Assembly: GCA_032250585.1 (NCBI GenBank)
Contig: JAVVFH010000121.1
Span: forward strand, 1-10,306
Direction: 5' to 3'
DNA length: 10,306 nucleotides
Source of the DNA: JAVVFH01 sp032250585
GTDB taxonomy: Bacteria; Pseudomonadota; Gammaproteobacteria; Xanthomonadales; SZUA-36
The position numbers and the translations under genes were made by a program. Positions 7,225-10,306 of the stretch are shown here, in pieces. The notes beneath the pieces are model-generated. The model was not told where the DNA came from and did no database searches. It was given only the letters and a program-made list of their open reading frames with translations. The first letter of the stretch is position 1. Every line of letters starts with the position of its first letter.

Positions 7225-7238
7225 GTGCCCGGGGGCAC
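7225..7238. promoter_or_regulatory. GTGCCC-GG-GGGCAC palindrome beside the NtrC-like sites
   Basis: A perfect 6-bp inverted repeat with a 2-nt centre. Its right arm overlaps the left half of the first NtrC-like site (7234-7250). It may be a further regulator contact or may reflect local GC-rich dyads; no specific protein is assigned. Confidence 0.3.
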
Positions 7239-7250
7239 TGAATAGGTGCA
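7234..7250 (+). promoter_or_regulatory. NtrC-like enhancer site A
   Basis: GGCACTG-AAT-AGGTGCA fits the NtrC consensus TGCACCA-N3-TGGTGCA at GCAC on the left and GGTGCA on the right. It is centred about 128 bp upstream of the predicted glnK transcription start, a normal enhancer distance, and is 30 bp centre to centre from site B, about three helical turns. Confidence 0.65.
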
Positions 7251-7268
7251 GGCGGGCGGCGCCTGCAC
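7246..7268. repeat. Inverted repeat joining the inner halves of the two NtrC-like sites
   Basis: GTGCAGGCG-N5-CGCCTGCAC is a perfect 9-bp inverted repeat. Its arms include the right half of site A and the left half of site B. It could be a third, differently spaced dyad or simply a result of two facing GTGCA half-sites. It is upstream of the promoter, so it should not act as a glnK leader hairpin. Confidence 0.5.
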
Positions 7269-7280
7269 TCCACTGGTGCT
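7264..7280 (+). promoter_or_regulatory. NtrC-like enhancer site B
   Basis: TGCACTC-CAC-TGGTGCT matches the NtrC consensus TGCACCA-N3-TGGTGCA at 11 of 14 defined positions. It is centred about 98 bp upstream of the predicted start. With site A it forms the paired enhancer expected for cooperative NtrC oligomers. Confidence 0.75.
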
Positions 7281-7304
7281 TGCCCTTAAAACGGTGACGA
7301 TAAA

Positions 7305-7317
7305 TAAGGTATTGAAA
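7305..7317 (-). promoter_or_regulatory. IHF-like site between the enhancers and the sigma-54 promoter
   Basis: TAA-GGTA-TTGAAA matches the reverse of the IHF consensus WATCAANNNNTTR with one mismatch, inside an AT-rich patch in otherwise GC-rich DNA. Its place between the NtrC sites and the -24/-12 promoter is where a DNA bend would bring the activator to polymerase. Confidence 0.5.
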
Positions 7318-7343
7318 ACATAGCATTGGAAGATCTTTGTCGG

Positions 7344-7359
7344 TGGCACGAATGCTGCA
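7344..7359 (+). promoter_or_regulatory. Sigma-54 (-24/-12) promoter of glnK-amtB
   Basis: TGGCACG-N4-CTGCA matches the RpoN consensus TGGCACG-N4-TTGCW at all but one position and has the invariant GG-N10-GC spacing (GG 7345-7346, GC 7357-7358). Transcription should begin near 7370, about 33 nt before the glnK ATG. With the NtrC-like sites this predicts induction under nitrogen limitation. Confidence 0.88.
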
Positions 7360-7402
7360 TCAGACAGGACCGAACAGTCGGACTTCTTATGGAGGATCCA
7401 CC

Positions 7403-7741
7403 ATGAAGCTGGTCACAGCGATCATCAAGCCGTTCAAACTGGACGACGTACGACAAGCCCTGCACGAGGTTGGCATCAATGGCATCACGGTGACCGAAGT
7501 AAAAGGATTCGGCCGGCAGAAAGGCCACACCGAGCTCTATCGCGGCGCCGAGTACAACGTTGATTTCCTGCCCAAGCTGAAGCTCGAAATCGCCGTCGGC
7601 GCGGAGTTGGCGGAACAGGTCGTCGAGGCGATCCGTGGGGCGGCATCGACCGGCAAAATCGGCGACGGAAAGATCTTCATCAGTGCGTTGCAAGAAGTGA
7701 TCCGGATTCGCACGGGCGAGTCGGGGCCGCTGGCCATCTAG
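7403..7741 (+). CDS. glnK: Nitrogen regulatory protein P-II (GlnK)
   Basis: A 112-residue PII signal protein of standard length. It begins MKLVTAIIKPFKLDDV and has the T-loop with uridylylation Tyr51 in YRGAEYNVDF, and the B-loop/C-terminal ATP and 2-oxoglutarate-binding segment TGKIGDGKIFI. PII trimers report carbon/nitrogen status; the paralogue encoded next to amtB usually plugs the transporter when ammonium is ample. The ATG at 7403 is chosen because GGAGG lies at 7391-7395, 7 nt upstream, and the protein then aligns with the family start; the frame opens further upstream but that part is the promoter. It is cotranscribed with amtB (51-nt gap) from a sigma-54 promoter. Sequence alone does not cleanly separate GlnK from GlnB; the name rests on linkage to amtB. 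Confidence 0.95.
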   Translation: MKLVTAIIKPFKLDDVRQALHEVGINGITVTEVKGFGRQKGHTELYRGAEYNVDFLPKLKLEIAVGAELAEQVVEAIRGAASTGKIGDGKIFISALQEVIRIRTGESGPLAI

Positions 7742-7792
7742 CCAGCATCTGTAACCAGACAGAGTAGAAAAACCGTCGGCGGGAGTGTAAGT

Positions 7793-9061
7793 ATGGATAC
7801 CTGGATTTTCGAACTTCAGTACGCGATAGATACCTTTTATTTCCTCGTCTGCGGGGCCCTCGTGATGTGGATGGCCGCTGGCTTCGCGATGCTGGAAGCC
7901 GGCATGGTACGGTCCAAGAACACCACGGAGATCCTGACCAAAAACGTCACTTTGTATGCCATTGCCTGTTTCATGTACCTGGCTTGCGGTTACGCCATCA
8001 TGTACGACGGCGGTTGGTTTCTGCGCGGCATCGAACTGTTCAGTCTCGAAGACGTATTGGCGTCTTCCGCGGAAAACGGCTTTGCCGGTGATTCGGTCTA
8101 TTCCGGCGCTTCGGACTTCTTTTTCCAGGTGGTCTTCGTCGCGACCGCGATGTCGATCGTGTCCGGCGCGGTAGCCGAACGCATGAAGCTGTGGGCGTTT
8201 TTCCTGTTCGCCATCGTGATGACCGGCCTGATCTACCCGTTGGAAGGGGCCTGGACATGGGGCGGCCGGTCCGTATTCGGACTGTACAATCTGGGTGATG
8301 ACTTTGGATTCAGCGATTTTGCGGGTTCCGGCATCGTCCACATGGCGGGCGCTGCGGCGGCTCTTGCCGGCGTTCTGCTGTTGGGTCCGCGGGCGGGCAA
8401 GTACCGTGCGGACGGCCAGGCCAACGCGCTGCCGGGCGCCAACCTGCCGCTGGCGACGCTGGGCACCTTCATTCTCTGGATGGGCTGGTTCGGCTTCAAT
8501 GGCGGCTCGGTGCTGAAACTGGGCGACGCGGCCAGCGCGCACAGCGTCGCGATGGTGTTTCTCAACACCAATACGGCTGCCGCCACCGGCCTGATCGGCG
8601 CTCTGCTGACGGCCCATGCAATGTACGGCAAGGCCGATCTCACGATGATCCTGAACGGAGCCCTGGCCGGGCTGGTCGCAATTACCGCCGAGCCCTCCAT
8701 GCCCAGTGCCCTGCAGGCCGCGCTGTTCGGCCTGGGTGCCGGCGTGCTGGTGGTGCTGAGCATCATCGGCCTGGACAAGCTGAAAATCGACGACCCGGTG
8801 GGTGCGATCTCCGTGCACGGGGTGGTCGGACTGCTCGGACTGCTGCTGGTGCCGCTGACCAACGACGGAGCGAGCTTCGGCGGCCAGTTGGTGGGCGCGG
8901 CGACCATCTTCACCTGGGTATTTGCGGCCAGCCTGGTCACCTGGCTGGTGATCAAGTTGGCGCTGGGCATCCGGGTCAGCGCCGAGGAAGAATACACGGG
9001 ACTGGATATCGGCGAATGTGGGCTGGAGGCTTACCCCGAATTTACGGCGGGCAGATCGTGA
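7793..9061 (+). CDS. amtB: Ammonium transporter (Amt/AmtB)
   Basis: A 422-residue inner-membrane ammonium channel with about 11 hydrophobic segments. It starts almost directly in the first membrane helix (FYFLVCGALVMWMAAGFAMLEAG), without the cleaved signal peptide of E. coli AmtB. Family landmarks are D175 and H183 in DFAGSGIVHMAG, the second pore histidine H342 in ISVHGVVG, and the signature DFFFQVVFVATAMSIVSGAVAER. The cytoplasmic tail, GIRVSAEEEYTGLDIGECGLEAY, is the GlnK-interacting region; it has Cys where E. coli AmtB has His in the GLD-x3-HGE-type motif. The ATG at 7793 has GGGAG at 7781-7785. It is the second gene of the glnK operon and is followed by a strong terminator. Confidence 0.95.
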   Translation: MDTWIFELQYAIDTFYFLVCGALVMWMAAGFAMLEAGMVRSKNTTEILTKNVTLYAIACFMYLACGYAIMYDGGWFLRGIELFSLEDVLASSAENGFAGDSVYSGASDFFFQVVFVATAMSIVSGAVAERMKLWAFFLFAIVMTGLIYPLEGAWTWGGRSVFGLYNLGDDFGFSDFAGSGIVHMAGAAAALAGVLLLGPRAGKYRADGQANALPGANLPLATLGTFILWMGWFGFNGGSVLKLGDAASAHSVAMVFLNTNTAAATGLIGALLTAHAMYGKADLTMILNGALAGLVAITAEPSMPSALQAALFGLGAGVLVVLSIIGLDKLKIDDPVGAISVHGVVGLLGLLLVPLTNDGASFGGQLVGAATIFTWVFAASLVTWLVIKLALGIRVSAEEEYTGLDIGECGLEAYPEFTAGRS

Positions 9062-9085
9062 TAGGCGTTTCCAGTGAGCGTATTG

Positions 9086-9111
9086 GCCCGGGTTGGTCCC
9101 GGGCTTTTTTT
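9086..9111 (+). terminator. Intrinsic terminator of glnK-amtB
   Basis: The stem GCCCGGG/CCCGGGC (7 bp) closes a 5-nt loop and is followed by seven T. It lies 25 nt after the amtB stop and just before the end of the convergent LysR gene. The T run faces only the amtB direction, so it does not obviously terminate the LysR transcript. Confidence 0.9.
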
Positions 9112-9115
9112 CGGG

Positions 9116-10069
9116 TTAACGGTCCGACTGCCCGATGCGCCATGGCGAATCAGGCATCGATGCTTCTTCGGTGACGTCCAGAAACGCACGGGCCTGCGGC
9201 GAAAGGAACTTGCCGCGGCGCATGACGGTGCCGTAGCTGCGCTTCGGGAAATAGGCGCTCATGTTCCTGGCGACCAGCTTGTCGTCTTCGCGCAGGCAGA
9301 TGCCGGTCACGATGGAGATACCGAAATCCAGTTCCACGTAACGTTTGATGACCTCCCAGCCGCCGACCTCGAGCGTGACGTTGAAGGGCACCTGGTGCTG
9401 CTGGAATACCCGGTCGACCATCCGCCAGGTCGTCAGCCGCCGGGGCGGAAGGATCAGTCCGTAGGGAGCGATGTCTTCGATCCGCACGCGATCCAGGCCG
9501 GCGAGATCGTGCCCCGGCGGCATGATGAGGGCCGGTTCATAGGAGTAGACCGGCTGGTAGCTGATGTCGGAAGGCACGTCCATCATCGAGCCGATGGCGA
9601 AATCCACTTCGTCGTCGCGGATCATCGCCAGGCCGTCGCGGCCGGTGACGTTGCGCAGCTGCACGTGGATGTTGGGGTAGCGCTCGCGAAACTGCTTAAC
9701 CAGGCGCGGCAGCAGGTAGATGATGGTCGATTCACCGGCAGCGATGACGACTTCCCCGCTGTCGAGGTCGCCCTTCATTTGCCGGTTGAAACGGGTATTG
9801 AGACTTTCCAGGCCTTCCACCAGCGGGCGGGCCATCTCGTAGAGTTCCTGGCCTTCCCGGGTCATGTTGATTTTAGGGCCGTGTCGTTCGAACAGCACGG
9901 TATCCAGTTCCCGTTCGAGCGCACGGATCTGCAGGCTGATGGCGGGCTGGCTCAGAAAAAGTTCTTCGGCGGCATCGGTCATCTTGCCGCTCTTGGCAAC
10001 GGCGCAGAAAGCACGTAATTGCTTGATTTGATTGCCTTTATAGTAGAATCTGGGCGGTTTGTCGTTCAA
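9116..10069 (-). CDS. LysR-family transcriptional regulator
   Basis: A 317-residue LysR-type regulator of normal length. The winged HTH covers about residues 16-78 (IKQLRAFCAVAKSGKMTDAAEELFLSQPAISLQIRALE), followed by a linker helix and a periplasmic-binding-protein-like effector domain (about 105-300, beginning GEVVIAAGESTIIYLLPRLV). The style is close to CbbR/CysB-type regulators, but the ligand and targets are not readable. There is no ATG before the HTH; the best start is TTG at 10069, giving a 13-residue extension (NDKPPRFYYKGNQ) before the usual QLRAF beginning. A preceding in-frame stop at 10082-10084 leaves only CTG 10075 as an earlier option. The gene is convergent with amtB and divergent from a small ORF, which is its likely target, as usual for LysR proteins. 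Confidence 0.9.
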   Translation of the reverse strand: MNDKPPRFYYKGNQIKQLRAFCAVAKSGKMTDAAEELFLSQPAISLQIRALERELDTVLFERHGPKINMTREGQELYEMARPLVEGLESLNTRFNRQMKGDLDSGEVVIAAGESTIIYLLPRLVKQFRERYPNIHVQLRNVTGRDGLAMIRDDEVDFAIGSMMDVPSDISYQPVYSYEPALIMPPGHDLAGLDRVRIEDIAPYGLILPPRRLTTWRMVDRVFQQHQVPFNVTLEVGGWEVIKRYVELDFGISIVTGICLREDDKLVARNMSAYFPKRSYGTVMRRGKFLSPQARAFLDVTEEASMPDSPWRIGQSDR

Positions 10070-10087
10070 AGTCAGCGCACTCTACAA

Positions 10088-10116
10088 TTAACTTTCATTA
10101 TATTAAATATTTAAAT
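10088..10116 (+). promoter_or_regulatory. Weak promoter-like sequence for the small ORF
   Basis: TTAACT (10088-10093), a 17-bp spacer and TTAAAT (10111-10116) match the sigma-70 hexamers at 4 of 6 positions each. A weak promoter divergent from a LysR gene fits an activated target. AT-rich sequence makes chance matches common. Confidence 0.3.
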
Positions 10117-10130
10117 ATTTGCCTTGTCAA
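10102..10130 (-). promoter_or_regulatory. Sigma-70-type promoter of the LysR gene
   Basis: On the minus strand a perfect -35 TTGACA (10125-10130), a 17-bp spacer and a -10 TTTAAT (10102-10107, 5 of 6) point into the LysR gene. A second -10-like TATAAT (10097-10102) overlaps the first by one base but is at a poor distance. Confidence 0.7.
10105..10120. promoter_or_regulatory. AT-rich palindrome, AAATATTT twice in tandem (possible LysR operator)
   Basis: Two adjacent copies of the self-complementary octamer AAATATTT (10105-10112, 10113-10120) make a perfect 16-bp palindrome. It overlaps the -10/spacer of the LysR promoter and the -10 of the divergent promoter, the place where a LysR protein would repress itself and control its neighbour. 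Confidence 0.45.
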
Positions 10131-10148
10131 AGATGTGAGGTAAATCTT

Positions 10149-10277
10149 ATGCTGAAGAAACTGAATTCTCTACTCGGAGAAAAGCGTGGTTTTTCGCTCG
10201 GGAAAAGCCACGGTTCCGTCGGTGATGCGGCTTTTGCATCCGCAGCGGACGATGCACCGAACATCAACAATGGGTGA
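10149..10277 (+). CDS. Small ORF, 42 codons, possible leader peptide or small protein
   Basis: ATG at 10149 is preceded by GAGG at 10137-10140 with 8-nt spacing, a good ribosome binding site. The product begins MLKKLNSLLGEKRGFSLGKS (basic, partly amphipathic) and ends in an Ala/Asp-rich tail (...AADDAPNINNG). I do not recognise a family. There is no signal peptide or clear membrane segment. Its stop lies 4 nt before the ATG of the next gene, so the two are probably translationally coupled. It is divergent from the LysR gene, which probably controls it. It could be a real small protein or an upstream leader that sets translation of the next gene. Confidence 0.55.
   Translation: MLKKLNSLLGEKRGFSLGKSHGSVGDAAFASAADDAPNINNG
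10185..10212 (+). other. Predicted RNA hairpin inside the small ORF
   Basis: CGTGGTTTTT (10185-10194) pairs with AAAAGCCACG (10203-10212) through 10 pairs including one G-U, with an 8-nt loop. Further short stems can form downstream (for example TCCGC-A-GCGGA). No U run follows, so this is not a simple terminator; a role in translation or attenuation is speculative. Confidence 0.4.
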
Positions 10278-10281
10278 CCTT

Positions 10282-10306
10282 ATGACTATAGAGCAGGATA
10301 TCAGGC
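10282..10306 (+). CDS. Start of an unidentified gene, cut by the window end
   Basis: ATG at 10282 opens MTIEQDIR..., 4 nt after the stop of the small ORF, with GGTGA at 10273-10277 as a possible but close ribosome binding site. Only eight codons are visible, too few to name a product. It is the likely main target of the divergent LysR regulator. Confidence 0.5.

Noticed and set aside
7286..8818. 510-residue open frame antisense to glnK and amtB
   Set aside because: It overlaps two certain genes and the sigma-54 promoter, and its composition is typical of a GC-rich shadow frame.
9074..10018. 314-residue + strand frame opposite the LysR gene
   Set aside because: It starts inside the amtB terminator and runs antisense to a clear LysR protein, with no domain visible.
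1..10306. CRISPR array, tRNA/rRNA genes, insertion sequences, toxin-antitoxin or defence genes
   Set aside because: I found no regularly spaced repeats, tRNA-like foldbacks, transposase or integrase motifs, or defence-domain proteins. The only repeats are the REP pair and short operator dyads.

Overview
The window looks like the chromosome of a GC-rich gammaproteobacterium. It carries ordinary proteobacterial nitrogen-control genes, sigma-54/NtrC-type promoter elements, and a REP-like repeat (TGTGGGAGCGGCTTCAGCC...) of the kind found between genes in Pseudomonas, Xanthomonadales and related bacteria. The exact genus cannot be told from the sequence. Nothing marks it as a plasmid, phage or island: there are no transposases, integrases, tRNA genes or CRISPR arrays.

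Region 1 (1-3667, + strand) is a tightly overlapping three-gene sugar operon. It holds a beta-phosphoglucomutase-type HAD hydrolase (5' end outside the window), a trehalose-6-phosphate phosphatase (otsB) and a GH65 disaccharide phosphorylase/hydrolase. The order equals the domain order of the three-domain mycobacterial protein OtsB1 (Rv2006), as remembered. A likely scheme is trehalose-6-P to trehalose, phosphorolysis to beta-glucose-1-P plus glucose, then isomerisation to glucose-6-P. A perfect 22-bp inverted REP pair (3684-3762) fills the gap to the next, convergent gene.

Region 2 (3771-7135, - strand) is a soluble two-PAS histidine kinase, a FixJ-class response regulator (GTGA overlap with the kinase) and, 171 bp further on, a Crp/Fnr-family regulator with an FNR-like recognition helix. 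This resembles a FixL-FixJ-FixK cascade, but the kinase shows no obvious haem pocket and the Crp/Fnr protein lacks the FNR cysteine cluster, so the signal is unknown. A dyad and a palindrome sit just upstream of a plausible promoter for the crp/fnr gene.

Region 3 (7136-9111) is the nitrogen module glnK-amtB on the + strand. Its upstream region contains two NtrC-like sites 30 bp apart, an IHF-like site and a near-consensus sigma-54 promoter (GG-N10-GC). A strong intrinsic terminator follows amtB.

Region 4 (9116-10306) is a LysR-family regulator on the - strand with a TTG start and a good sigma-70-type promoter. Divergent from it are a 42-codon small ORF with a good ribosome binding site and the first codons of another gene running out of the window. 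The divergent promoters share a 16-bp AT-rich palindrome, and the small ORF contains a stable predicted hairpin, so it may be a leader peptide. Apart from these last elements and the split OtsB1-like operon, the gene content is ordinary. I see no clearly new defence or mobile system.
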